Shown one piece after another: positions 42,659-51,395 of a stretch of DNA of 64,000 nucleotides. The DNA is taken from positions 1,845,001 to 1,909,000 of the forward strand of contig NZ_AP022829.1 in assembly GCF_011405655.1 (NCBI RefSeq), in the 5' to 3' direction. The position numbers were made by a program, and so were the translations under genes. This DNA is from Adlercreutzia hattorii. GTDB lineage: Bacteria; Actinomycetota; Coriobacteriia; Coriobacteriales; Eggerthellaceae. Below the pieces are notes generated by a model. The model did no database searches. It saw nothing but the letters and a program-made list of their open reading frames with translations, and was not told where the DNA came from. Positions within the stretch are counted from its first letter, which is position 1; the number at the start of each line of letters is the position of its first letter.

Positions 42659-43855
42659 CTAGGCGCAAGGCTCCTGCTGAGTGATGCAGTGGATGTTTCC
42701 ACCGCCGTAAACCACCTGTCGGGAATCCACGCCTACACATTTGAAAACATCCTTGCCCCACACTTCGTCATAGATACTCTGAAGCGTCTCAACGGCAAGC
42801 GCATCGTTCTTGTCTCCGTACTGCGGAACAATGCAGGCGTTGTTCGTGACGAGATAGTTCATATACGAGGCAATCTGCGGCTCATCCTGGGCCGTACGCG
42901 GATTGACGAGGTCAATCGAAGCAGCCTCTTCCTCAGACATATAGCACGGCTTTTCCGGCATCGGGAGCTTGTAGACCTTCAGCTTACGACCCTTCGCGTC
43001 TACCGCATTTGAAAGCGTCTCATAAATCTCATGGCACTGACGATAGAAGGGATAGTCCGGATCGTCGGTCCAAATGCATGCCACGACACCAGGAGCAATA
43101 AACGTAGCGCAGTCGTCGATATGGCCGTTGGTCACCTCAGGGTCAATACCTTCCTTGACCCAAATAACTTTCTCAACACCGAGGTATTTCTCGAGCTCTT
43201 GGGTCATATACTCACGCAGCTCCTCGCTGAAGGCCGCATACTTGCGAGCGTATTGCGGCCAATCGCCTGCATCCGGCTCATCGGCGACAAGCACCGAGGC
43301 AGTACGACCAGCAGACAGGAGACAGGAATCGGTGACGATCAGGGTTCCCTCACCGTCAACGGTAATGGAGCCACCTTCGAGAATCACATGATCAGGGCGA
43401 TACGTGCGAACGCCAGAGTAGTCGGCCATTTTCCCAGCAATCTGAGAGTCCTTCTCCCACGGGAAATACAGGCCGTCAACCAAGCCACCATAGGCGTTGA
43501 AATGCCAATCCGTAGCCGCCTTATTGCCCTTGCCATCAATGAGAAAAGTTGCACCCGTATCACGGAACCAAGCATCATTGATGCTCATTTCGAGAACAGT
43601 TACGCGCTCGTTGTCTGCAAATACCGCCTTGCAGTTGGCATAATCATCCTCGTTGCAGCACATCACCACCGGAGTGAACTCGGAAATCGCATTCGCAATT
43701 CCCGCATAGGTACGCTGAGCAGGTACGGCACCAAAGGCAAAAGTATCGGGACGATTGGGCCAGCCCATCCAGACTCGCTCCTGAGGAGCGAATTCAGCCG
43801 GCATATAGAAGCCATCTGCTTGAGGAGTAGATTCGGATTCAGTAATCTGACGCAT
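42659..43855 (-). CDS. aguA: Agmatine deiminase
   Basis: 398 residues in the PAD/AguA family. MPAEFAPQERVWMGWPNRPD at the N-terminus, SINDAWFRDTGATFLI and ILEGGSITVDGEGT are agmatine deiminase signatures, and the catalytic cysteine is in GGGNIHCITQQEP at the C-terminus. It hydrolyses agmatine to N-carbamoylputrescine and ammonia. The ATG at 43855 (MRQITESE) follows GGAGG with seven bases spacing; the upstream in-frame start is less likely. It sits between putrescine carbamoyltransferase and the small TM protein. Confidence 0.95.
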   Translation of the reverse strand: MRQITESESTPQADGFYMPAEFAPQERVWMGWPNRPDTFAFGAVPAQRTYAGIANAISEFTPVVMCCNEDDYANCKAVFADNERVTVLEMSINDAWFRDTGATFLIDGKGNKAATDWHFNAYGGLVDGLYFPWEKDSQIAGKMADYSGVRTYRPDHVILEGGSITVDGEGTLIVTDSCLLSAGRTASVLVADEPDAGDWPQYARKYAAFSEELREYMTQELEKYLGVEKVIWVKEGIDPEVTNGHIDDCATFIAPGVVACIWTDDPDYPFYRQCHEIYETLSNAVDAKGRKLKVYKLPMPEKPCYMSEEEAASIDLVNPRTAQDEPQIASYMNYLVTNNACIVPQYGDKNDALAVETLQSIYDEVWGKDVFKCVGVDSRQVVYGGGNIHCITQQEPCA

Positions 43856-43921
43856 TACAATACCTCCAGCTCGACTGAACAAAAGTGGGTAGAATCAAAA
43901 CGATTCTGCGCAGAAAGCGAA

Positions 43922-43958
43922 GCGTCCGTCGCGAGCTTTCACGCAAAGCGACGGACGC
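43922..43958 (-). terminator. Hairpin between the carbamoyltransferase gene and aguA
   Basis: GCGTCCGTCGC pairs with GCGACGGACGC, an 11-pair perfect stem, followed on the minus strand by TTCGCTTTC. It may partly terminate or protect the upstream message. Confidence 0.65.
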
Positions 43959-43969
43959 AATCGATCCTC

Positions 43970-45061
43970 TTAGAAATCGTAGTTGCGAATACGCGGGGTA
44001 AGGAGGTCCTCAACTTTACCGCGGTAGTAGTCCTTCAAGTACTCGCTGGTGTTGCGGCGAAGCGGCCACAGAATGTACACCAGAATGCCGCGCTGGGCAT
44101 AAAGACGATTTTCGCCCAGAGGAAGCAGCGCGGACTGCGGACCATCCCAAACCTCATCGGTCAACTCCCAATTGCGGTTGCCGGGCAGGTAATGCAGCAC
44201 CCAGGCGCTCTTAGGAGCATGTGCCATCAGATCAGCATTGATCTGGTACTTCGGATAGAAGACCTTGAAGGCCTCTTCCTCACTCACGCCGTAGTTGTGG
44301 TAGTTAACCACGCCAGTGTAGAAGAAGTCGGTCTCTCCAGCGTACTCCAGCGGATCCTCAGTGCAGATGATCTCTCCATTACCATCTTCAGCAGCCTGAG
44401 CGCGGCACTTGGCAAGCAGCTCGTCGCTCGGCCAGAACTTCTTGGGCGCTGCGCAAATAACGCGAATGCCCAAACGAGGGAACAAGGACAGATGGTCCAT
44501 GAACACGCAGTCGAACCCGTCGGCGCCATCACCCAGCCACATAAAGGTGAGGTCGGAAAGCTTCTTGCCCGCCGGCTTGCGCTCGATCATCGTGATGAGG
44601 TCAGCGATAACCTGCGTGGGATGATGCTGCTCCTGGCTGCCGAAGCCATCCTCCTGGAACAAGGCGCAGCTCATACCGCTGATTACCGGTACGGTGGAGT
44701 TTGCAACAACCTCATCGATGACGCGCTGGCTGAGGCTGCGGATCATGATGGCATCAGCCATGCTAGAAATGATGGCAGCCGTCTCAGCGATATCCTCTTG
44801 GCCAGAACCGGCATGCAAAGAGCTGCCATCCAGGAACATGGCATGGCCGCCAAGTTGGGTCATGGCTGTTTCGAAGCTCACACGCGTACGGGTAGACTGC
44901 TGGTCGAACATCATTGCAAGGACAACGTCCTTGAGCAGAGGAAGACGAACACCCTTTTCTTCCATCTCCTTGAGCAGCAAGCACGTATCAAGCAGTTCGT
45001 TGATCTGCTCTACGCTCCAATCGCTCAAACGATTCATGTCCATGTAGTGCTCATGCTTCAT
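43970..45061 (-). CDS. ptcA: Putrescine carbamoyltransferase
   Basis: 363 residues of the carbamoyltransferase family. FDQQSTRTRVSFE is the carbamoyl-phosphate site. The second-substrate region reads LHYLPGNRNWE instead of the HCLP of ornithine enzymes. The extended C-terminal helix (YILWPLRRNTSEYLKDYYRG) is characteristic of putrescine carbamoyltransferases. It would phosphorolyse N-carbamoylputrescine to putrescine and carbamoyl phosphate. The ATG at 45061 (MKHEHYMD) follows AAGGAG; longer starts lack homology. First gene of the agmatine cluster. Confidence 0.88.
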   Translation of the reverse strand: MKHEHYMDMNRLSDWSVEQINELLDTCLLLKEMEEKGVRLPLLKDVVLAMMFDQQSTRTRVSFETAMTQLGGHAMFLDGSSLHAGSGQEDIAETAAIISSMADAIMIRSLSQRVIDEVVANSTVPVISGMSCALFQEDGFGSQEQHHPTQVIADLITMIERKPAGKKLSDLTFMWLGDGADGFDCVFMDHLSLFPRLGIRVICAAPKKFWPSDELLAKCRAQAAEDGNGEIICTEDPLEYAGETDFFYTGVVNYHNYGVSEEEAFKVFYPKYQINADLMAHAPKSAWVLHYLPGNRNWELTDEVWDGPQSALLPLGENRLYAQRGILVYILWPLRRNTSEYLKDYYRGKVEDLLTPRIRNYDF

Positions 45062-45534
45062 AACCGTTGCTCCTTCTTTCTCGTCGTTCGCCACTTGGCG
45101 AACACTCATAGTTCGAACCCCTTCTCCTGGGATTCTGCGGTTCAAACTCTACAAAGAAGCAAGGCTGACCCTCAATTACCCCCTCATATAAATGTTCGCA
45201 ATGGCCCTTGCAGACCATACCTCTTGATACATAAAGGCCATTATGTGGTAATCAGCTTGGTTATCTGAAAAAGGTCGAATATCTTGTTTATGCATATACA
45301 GCGTTTAGCTAAATAGGACGCAGCTGCGGGACGGGCATTCGCACGCAGGCGCGAAAGCAAACGGAACAGCCCAATGGACTGTTCCGCCATACTCGAACAA
45401 TGCAGGGTGCGGTTGCGGGCAGGTCTTCGCGCGCAGGTTGCGCAGCAAACGGAACAGTCCAGTGGACTGTTCCGCCGAGCGAGCCATTGCTTGAGCACGG
45501 AGGGTTGTTCCGCAATCGCCTCCGGCGGAATACG
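45062..45534. other. Control region of the agmatine cluster plus repeats
   Basis: Without a convincing gene. The part near ptcA (to ~45300) is AT-rich and should hold its promoter, which I could not fix. From ~45325 the stretch is filled by two units of a palindromic repeat. Open frames here are short and have no ribosome sites. Confidence 0.65.
45325..45476. repeat. Two tandem units with the GGAACAG...CTGTTCC palindrome
   Basis: Units at ~45325-45388 and ~45414-45476 each contain GCGGG...CGCAGG...GCAAACGG. Each ends in a 25-base palindrome, at 45362-45386 and at 45450-45474, spaced 88 bases apart. The second palindrome is perfect apart from its centre, CGGAACAGTCC and GGACTGTTCCG. A partial third core, GTTCCGC, lies near 45507. 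The GGAACAG/CTGTTCC arms also form the core of the porD palindrome. Confidence 0.85.
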
Positions 45535-45846
45535 TTACGCCCCCATCGTCCCTTGAGCTGCAATAACAGCCTGGGACATCTGATACGACAGCGCCACCAC
45601 GCCTATGAGCACGATGGTCACGACGATCTTCACCGTCACGTGCCAGGTGCAGGCGCCCCTCCACATGAGCACGAGGCCCACGGGCCACAGCACCACGAGG
45701 AAGAAGATGATCCAGAAGGTCTGGTCGTACCACTTCTTCTCATCGCCCGTTGTCACGATGCTGTTGGCGGCATCGCGCGTGCGGCCCTGACCGCGATGCG
45801 TCCAGTCGCCGTAGCTGTTGCCGTTCTCGTCTTTGAAGATGCCCAT
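45535..45846 (-). CDS. Small two-TM membrane protein of unknown function
   Basis: 103 residues from MGIFKDENGNSYGDWTHRGQ. A hydrophilic N-terminal third is followed by two hydrophobic segments (TFWIIFFLVVLWPVGLVLMW and TVKIVVTIVLIGVVALSY). The ATG at 45846 follows GGAG and begins eight bases past the gatB stop, so it is probably co-transcribed with gatCAB. I do not recognise the family. Confidence 0.75.
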   Translation of the reverse strand: MGIFKDENGNSYGDWTHRGQGRTRDAANSIVTTGDEKKWYDQTFWIIFFLVVLWPVGLVLMWRGACTWHVTVKIVVTIVLIGVVALSYQMSQAVIAAQGTMGA

Positions 45847-45854
45847 GGTTGCTC

Positions 45855-47438
45855 CTATTCGGCGAGCTTCTTCGCCAGAAGCTCGTTGATGATCTTGGGG
45901 TTGCCCTGGCCACGCATGGCCTTCATGCACTGGCCGACGAAAAAGCCGATAACCTTGGTGTTGCCGTCACGGTAGCGGGCCACCTCATCGGGGTTGGCGG
46001 CGATGACCTCGTCCACCACGGCCTCGATGGCGCCGGTGTCCGACACCTGCTTCATGCCGCGGGCCTCCACGATGGCCTCGGGATCCTTGTCCTCGTCCAT
46101 GATGGCCGCGAACACCTCCTTGGCCTGCTTCGAGGAGATAGTGTCATCCGCAAGCATCTTCACAAGCGAAAGCGCCCGGGCCGCCGTCAGCGGCGTGTCG
46201 GCGAGCAGCGTGCCCTCGTGGGCGTTCAGCCACGCGGCCACGTCGTTGATGATGAGGTTCGCGAGCGGTTTGGCGAACTTGCTGCCGTCCGCCTCGGCTT
46301 TCGCGAGCGCCATGCACTCGTCGAAGAAGTCGGCCGTGGCGCGGTGGTCCACCAAATGCCGCGCATCGTAGGAGGTGAGCCCGAAATCGGCGGCGAAGCG
46401 CGCGGCCTTCTGGTCGGGCAGCTCCGGCAGCTTGGCGCGCACGCCCTCGATGAACTCGTCGGACAAGTCGTAGGGCGCCAAGTCCGGCTCGGGGAACAGG
46501 CGGTAGTCGTCGGCCGTCTCCTTCACGCGCATGACGATGGTGCGCTTAGCAGAGGGATCCCAATGGCGCGTCTCCTGGTAGATGACGCCGCCCTCCTCGA
46601 GCACCTCGGCCTGGCGGCAGATCTCGTAGGCCAGCCCGTCGTGCAGGTTCTTGAAGGAGTTCATGTTCTTCAGCTCGGTCTTGGTGCCGAAGGCCTCGGT
46701 GCCGCGGCGGCGCAGCGACACGTTGCCGTCGCAGCGCAGGGAACCTTCCTCCATGGAGCAGTCGGATATGCCCAGAGCCAGGTAAATCTGGCGCAGCTTC
46801 TGCATGAACAGGCGCGCCTCCTCCGGCGTGCGCAGATCCGGCTCGGTCACCAGCTCGATGAGCGGCGTGCCGGCGCGGTTGTAGTCCACGAGCGACTGGG
46901 TGGCCCCGGCGATGCGGCCCTCACCGCCGCCGAGGTGCACCATCTTGCCGGCGTCCTCCTCCATGTGGATGCGGGTGATGCCCACGTGGGCCACGTAGCC
47001 GTCCTCGGTGCGGGTGATGTTGCCGTCGCTCTCGCCGGGGGCGAGCGCGTCCAGGCGGTAGCGCTCGGTCGCGCCCCGGCCGTCCACGTCCAGGTCGAGG
47101 TGGCCCCGCATGCAGAACGCGATGGGGCCCTGGGTGGTCTGGAAGTTCTTGGCCATGTCGGGGTACATGTAGTTCTTACGGTAGAACATCGAGTGCTTCT
47201 CGATGTCGCAGTTGGTGGCAAGACCGGCCAGCACGATGGACTCGATGGCCGCGCGGTTGGGCACGGGAAGCGCCCCGGGCAACCCCAGGCACACCGGGCA
47301 GGTGTGGGTGTTGGGGGCCGCGCCGAACTCCAACTTGCAGCCGCAGAACATCTTGGTTTCCAGCGTGGTCAGCTCCGCGTGGATCTCCAGACCGATGACG
47401 GCCTCCCAGGTCTCGAATACCTCTTCGAGGGTCTTCAT
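45855..47438 (-). CDS. gatB: Aspartyl/glutamyl-tRNA amidotransferase subunit B
   Basis: 527 residues. The N-terminus WEAVIGLEIHAELTT and MFCGCKLEFG, with NTHTCPVCLGLPGALP carrying zinc-binding cysteines, are GatB signatures. The C-terminal YqeY-like domain (FFVGQCMKAMRGQGNPKIIN) binds tRNA. With GatA and GatC it converts misacylated Glu-tRNA-Gln (and Asp-tRNA-Asn) to the amide form. It starts directly after the gatA stop. Confidence 0.96.
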   Translation of the reverse strand: MKTLEEVFETWEAVIGLEIHAELTTLETKMFCGCKLEFGAAPNTHTCPVCLGLPGALPVPNRAAIESIVLAGLATNCDIEKHSMFYRKNYMYPDMAKNFQTTQGPIAFCMRGHLDLDVDGRGATERYRLDALAPGESDGNITRTEDGYVAHVGITRIHMEEDAGKMVHLGGGEGRIAGATQSLVDYNRAGTPLIELVTEPDLRTPEEARLFMQKLRQIYLALGISDCSMEEGSLRCDGNVSLRRRGTEAFGTKTELKNMNSFKNLHDGLAYEICRQAEVLEEGGVIYQETRHWDPSAKRTIVMRVKETADDYRLFPEPDLAPYDLSDEFIEGVRAKLPELPDQKAARFAADFGLTSYDARHLVDHRATADFFDECMALAKAEADGSKFAKPLANLIINDVAAWLNAHEGTLLADTPLTAARALSLVKMLADDTISSKQAKEVFAAIMDEDKDPEAIVEARGMKQVSDTGAIEAVVDEVIAANPDEVARYRDGNTKVIGFFVGQCMKAMRGQGNPKIINELLAKKLAE

Positions 47439-48932
47439 TTACGCACCCACCTTTCCGTCGGCAAAATCGGGGGCGACCGGAGCCGGACCGTAGACCGCCT
47501 CCAAAGCAGCGGCCGCGCGGAACATGTTCGCGTCCCTAAATGGGGGGGCGATCAGCTGCACGCCCACGGGAAGCCCCGTGTCGGCGCCGAGGCCCACGGG
47601 AAAGGACAGGCCGCCGTTGCCGGCGATGTTGATGGAGATGGTGAACATGTCGCCCAGATACATCTCAGTGGGGTCGCCGATCTCGCCCAGCTTGTAGGCC
47701 GTGCGCGGCGCCACCGGCGCGAGGATGACGTCCACCTTCTCGTAAGCCGCCGCATAGTCGCCCGTGATGAGGGTACGCACCTGCTGAGCCGGGTAGTAGT
47801 AGGTGTCGTAAACGCCGGAAGAGAGGAGATAGCTGCCAAGCAGGATGCGGCGCTTGGCCTCGGCGCCGAAGCCGGCGGCGCGGCTGGCCTCGTACTGGCC
47901 GCCCAAGTCCTTGTGGCCCGGATCGCAGTAGCCGTAGCGCACCGAATCGAAGCGGGCCAGGTTGCTGAAGGCCTCGCAGGGGCCGAGCACGTAGTAGGCG
48001 CTCATGGCCGCCTGGGCGTGGGGCAGCTCCACTTCCACCAGCTGGGCACCCATCTTCTCCAAGGCCGAGGCGGCTTCCTCCACCTTCGCCTTTACCTCGG
48101 GGGCGAGGCCGGCCGCTTCCATGAAGGCCGGCACGATGCCAATTTTCATGCCGCGGACGCCTTGCGCGAGGTTGGCTGCGAAGTCCACGTCGCACGGCTG
48201 GCTCGTGCAGTCCAGCTCATCGCGGCCCGAGATTGCGTTCAGCGCGAGCGCCGCGTCCTCGACCGAGCGGGCGAAAGGACCCACCTGGTCCAGTGAGCTG
48301 CCGAAGGCCACCACACCGTAGCGCGACACCACGCCGTAGGTGGGCTTAACGGCCACGAGCCCGCAGAACGAGCCGGGCTGGCGGATGGAGCCGCCGGTGT
48401 CCGACCCGAGCGCCACGGGCGCAAACCCCGCTGCCACAGCCGCGGCGCTTCCTCCCGAGGAGCCGCCCGGCACCCGTTCTAAATCCCACGGATTGCGCGT
48501 GGGGCCGAAGGCGGAGGTCTCGGTGGAGCCGCCGAAGGCAAACTCGTCCATGTTCAGCTTGCCGATGGGAATGGCGCCGGCGCGCAGGGTGTTCTCCACG
48601 CAGGTGGCCGTGTAGGGCGACACGTAGTCGCGCAGCATGTTCGAAGCGCAGGTGGTGTGGGTGCCCGTGAGGTTCAGGTTGTCCTTGTAGCCCACCGGAA
48701 CGCCGGCAAGCGGCCCCATCTCGGCGAGGCGCCCCTCGGCGATGGCTTTATCGATGCGGGCCGCGGTGTCAATCGCCAGAGCCTCGGTGGTTTCCAGAAA
48801 CGCATGCACCGTCTCATCGGCGGCGGCGATGCGCGCAAAGGTGGCCTTGGCCACTTCCGAGGCCGAGAACTCCTTGGCGGCAAGACCCGCCTGAAGCTCG
48901 CGAATGCCCATTTCTCCGAAAGCACGCGCCAT
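47439..48932 (-). CDS. gatA: Glutamyl-tRNA(Gln) amidotransferase subunit A
   Basis: 497 residues of the amidase-signature family. YKDNLNLTGTHTTCAS holds the catalytic lysine, and GGSSGGSAAAVAAGF and GSDTGGSIRQPGSFCG hold the Ser-cisSer-Lys triad. It releases ammonia from glutamine or asparagine for GatB. Start overlaps the gatC stop by one base. Confidence 0.97.
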   Translation of the reverse strand: MARAFGEMGIRELQAGLAAKEFSASEVAKATFARIAAADETVHAFLETTEALAIDTAARIDKAIAEGRLAEMGPLAGVPVGYKDNLNLTGTHTTCASNMLRDYVSPYTATCVENTLRAGAIPIGKLNMDEFAFGGSTETSAFGPTRNPWDLERVPGGSSGGSAAAVAAGFAPVALGSDTGGSIRQPGSFCGLVAVKPTYGVVSRYGVVAFGSSLDQVGPFARSVEDAALALNAISGRDELDCTSQPCDVDFAANLAQGVRGMKIGIVPAFMEAAGLAPEVKAKVEEAASALEKMGAQLVEVELPHAQAAMSAYYVLGPCEAFSNLARFDSVRYGYCDPGHKDLGGQYEASRAAGFGAEAKRRILLGSYLLSSGVYDTYYYPAQQVRTLITGDYAAAYEKVDVILAPVAPRTAYKLGEIGDPTEMYLGDMFTISINIAGNGGLSFPVGLGADTGLPVGVQLIAPPFRDANMFRAAAALEAVYGPAPVAPDFADGKVGA

Positions 48933-49243
48933 TAGCGGTCACCCCCCTCTCCCAAAATGGACGGGATGAGGAAGCTGCCGTCAGCTTGCTTCGGGGCATT
49001 CTCAAGCGCCACTTCCTGGGTGAAGCTTCCGCGAATCTTGTCCTCGCGCATCACGTTGGAGAGGTCGCCGATGGGATGGAACGTGGGCTCCACGCCGTCG
49101 AGCTCGAACTCGGTGATGGGCTTCAAGCTGTCGATGATGGCGTTCAGGTCGGCCGTCATGGTGACGACCTCCTCGGCCGTAAGACCGATGCGGGCGTACT
49201 CGGCGATGCCCCGCACGTCGGTCTCAGAAAGATGCTGCGTCAT
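48932..49243 (-). CDS. gatC: Glutamyl-tRNA(Gln) amidotransferase subunit C
   Basis: 103 residues, typical for GatC. It starts with TDVRGIAEYARIGLTAEEV, has DGVEPTFHPIGDLSNVMRED in the middle and ends with GSFLIPSILGEGGD. It wraps around GatA to hold the complex together. First gene of gatCAB, with AGGAGCGCG before the ATG. Confidence 0.95.
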   Translation of the reverse strand: MTQHLSETDVRGIAEYARIGLTAEEVVTMTADLNAIIDSLKPITEFELDGVEPTFHPIGDLSNVMREDKIRGSFTQEVALENAPKQADGSFLIPSILGEGGDR

Positions 49244-49387
49244 GAATCGCGCTCCTTCTCCGGGAACGGCCGCGCCGTTGCGCCCGGCACTCCCGGTTCG
49301 TTAAGTCAACCGCTCCATGATAGCAAAAGCCGCGCCGCCCACGCTCCCCGTGCCCACCGAGCGCGAAGATTTAACAGAGCGGGCGAC

Positions 49388-50107
49388 TCACAGTCCGCGC
49401 ATTCGGGCGGCCTCCTTCAGGGACGCTTCCGTGATCGACTCGCCTTGGGGCACGTAAACGGCCAGGCAGGGAAAGCTCGGCTTGGCGGACATGAGCGCGC
49501 CCGGAGCCAAGCCGAAGCGCTCCTCCAAGCTGGCAAGCACATGGCGCACGTTGGCCTTGGTCATACCGGCACGGCGCAAAGGCGACACCACCCCCGCCTC
49601 GGCCAGCGCCTTGAAACCGGGGCGCCGTTCGGGATCGTCGGTAGCGTTGGTGCCGTCCACGATGACCGTGAACCCATCGGCCGCCGCCGTCCGACGCACT
49701 TCGTCGAAGATGAAGCGCTTGCAGAGGTAGCAGCGGTCGGCGGGGTTCGCGCAGATGTCGGCCTGGGCGAGCACGTCCGCTTCCACCACCGTGAGGGGCA
49801 CTTCCAGCGCCGCCGCCACAGTTCGGGCGTCATCAAGCTCGAAGTCGGGTTGGAAGGCGGTCTTCACCAGGTAGGCATGCACCTCGCACCCCGCCAGCTT
49901 TGCCGCGGCCAGAAGCAGCGCCGAGTCGCAGCCGCCCGAGAAGGCCACGGCCAACTTGGGCTCGCGCAGAAGGTACATCTCCAAAGGCTCGCCGAACAGG
50001 TGCTGACCGGGCCCCACATCCTCAGTGTCCTCGGCGACAACGCTTTCGAAATCCACCGCCGCTTCCGTGCTCTTTTCCTCGATCTCTGCGATTTTCGTTA
50101 CTTCCAT
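49388..50107 (-). CDS. LarE-like PP-loop sulfur transferase, C-terminally short
   Basis: 239 residues. AVAFSGGCDSALLLAAA is the PP-loop; NPADRCYLCKRFIFDEV and DGTNATDDPERRPGFKAL are LarE motifs. The sacrificial-type cysteine position of LarE is expected near CLA in SFPCLAVYVPQGESIT, which is present. The protein stops about 15 residues after that, whereas LarE proteins usually run on for ~50 more. Whether it still works as a sulfur transferase for the lactate racemase nickel cofactor is uncertain; no larA, larB or larC lies in the window. The ATG at 50107 has AAGG upstream. Confidence 0.8.
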   Translation of the reverse strand: MEVTKIAEIEEKSTEAAVDFESVVAEDTEDVGPGQHLFGEPLEMYLLREPKLAVAFSGGCDSALLLAAAKLAGCEVHAYLVKTAFQPDFELDDARTVAAALEVPLTVVEADVLAQADICANPADRCYLCKRFIFDEVRRTAAADGFTVIVDGTNATDDPERRPGFKALAEAGVVSPLRRAGMTKANVRHVLASLEERFGLAPGALMSAKPSFPCLAVYVPQGESITEASLKEAARMRGL

Positions 50108-50201
50108 ACTCGCCTTCTGTACTACATCGGGCGACGCGCCGACGCCGCGCACCGCCCGATTCTCTTTCCTCTATGCCCTGCCCCTCAAGGAGCAGCCATC
50201 C

Positions 50202-51329
50202 TTAGCGCAGCGTGATGCCCTCGGGCAGTTCCACGTTGCGCCAGTCCTCGTCATCGCCTTCGCGGTCGCCCTCGTCCTCGGCGACGACCACCGGCGCGGG
50301 GCGCTCGGGCTCCGGGGTGCCGAAGGCCTCGCGGAAGGCATCGGCGTGCATGCGCGGCACGGCGAACACCACGTTCGGCACGGCGCCGGGGTGTTCCGCG
50401 ATCCAGTTCTGGATGAGCTCGATCACCTGCTCGACGGGGTAGCCGTTGCGACCGCAGCCGAAGGCGCCCACGATGAGCGTCTCGGTGCCGTTGGCGGCGG
50501 CGATGCGGAAGATGGCCTCGATGCGGTCGGCGAGCGCCTTGTCGCACTCGCGTTCGGAACGGTGGTTCTCCAGGGCGAAGGCACGGACGGGTTCGGCGAT
50601 GACCAGCACGTCGGCGCGGCGCACATCGCCCCCGCGGGAGAACAGCACCTCGGGCACGTACAGAGCCCGGTCGGTGAACAGCGAGCCTCGGCGGTAGTCA
50701 CGGTTCTTGTCGTAGAAGTCGCGCTTGTGGGCTACAAGGATCGGGTACAGGTTGCTCTCGGAGCACAGGATCTGCTCCGGGCCAAAGGCTCCGTCCTCAT
50801 AGGCGCCGCCGGGGCGGGTGAAGGCGCCGGGATCCACGATCATCGTCTTGCCCGTGGCGTCGCGGTAGAGCGCCTCGGGAGCGAAGGAGGTCACGACCTT
50901 GACGGTCGTCTCCGTGGCGGTCGGTGCAGCGCCCGCAGCTCCATCGGGATCCGCCGCCCCCTCGGCTTCCGCAGCCTCGGCGGCTTCCTCGGCAATCTCG
51001 GCGGCCTCGCGGGCTTCCTCATTGCCCGCTTGGGCGCCATCGGCATCCGCCTCGGCCATTTCCGCCGCGCGTCTCGCCGCCTCGGCGGCCACTGCGGCCG
51101 CCTCGGCGCCCCACAGTAGCGCGCGGCCCTCCCCTTCCTCGTAGATGCGCGCGTTCTCGATGGCCTCGTCCGTCTCGCGCCCGAAGGCGGCCTTCATGAG
51201 GCCCGTATGCCGCGCCGCCTCGCGCCGCCGCTCCTCCCGCTGCTCGTCCCGATTCGGACGACGCATATCGCGACCGCCGCGCCCTCGTTCGCGACCGCCA
51301 CGCCCATCGTGCTCGTTGAACTCCGCCAT
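50202..51329 (-). CDS. TIGR02452/microbial PARG-like macrodomain protein with altered active site
   Basis: 375 residues. The N-terminal ~130 residues are charged and Ala/Glu-rich (RGGRERGRGGRD, AAEIAEEAAEAAEAE). The C-terminal ~230 form a macrodomain of the PARG-like TIGR02452 type: MIVDPGAFTRPGGAYEDGAF, LCSESNLYPIL, TDRALYVPEVLF and LIVGAFGCGRNGYPV. In active bacterial PARG the signature has QEE after GGG; here the aligned residues read PEQ, so the second glutamate is lost. The protein may bind ADP-ribose without cleaving it. The ATG at 51329 follows AAGGAGAG. It ends four bases from the MFS gene stop region and follows it on the same strand. Confidence 0.78.
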   Translation of the reverse strand: MAEFNEHDGRGGRERGRGGRDMRRPNRDEQREERRREAARHTGLMKAAFGRETDEAIENARIYEEGEGRALLWGAEAAAVAAEAARRAAEMAEADADGAQAGNEEAREAAEIAEEAAEAAEAEGAADPDGAAGAAPTATETTVKVVTSFAPEALYRDATGKTMIVDPGAFTRPGGAYEDGAFGPEQILCSESNLYPILVAHKRDFYDKNRDYRRGSLFTDRALYVPEVLFSRGGDVRRADVLVIAEPVRAFALENHRSERECDKALADRIEAIFRIAAANGTETLIVGAFGCGRNGYPVEQVIELIQNWIAEHPGAVPNVVFAVPRMHADAFREAFGTPEPERPAPVVVAEDEGDREGDDEDWRNVELPEGITLR

Positions 51330-51395
51330 ACCGCTCTCCTTCCATTCAAATGATCCGCTCGCCATGATAATGCAATTCCGCGTCTCGCGCATCTT

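Noticed and set aside
45325-45476. CRISPR array
   Set aside because: Only two units, each internally palindromic with poorly conserved flanks, and no cas genes; spacing and structure fit a REP-like repeat instead.
45849-48296. 815-residue plus-strand open frame
   Set aside because: Antisense to gatA and gatB, His/Val/Leu/Gly-rich shadow composition.
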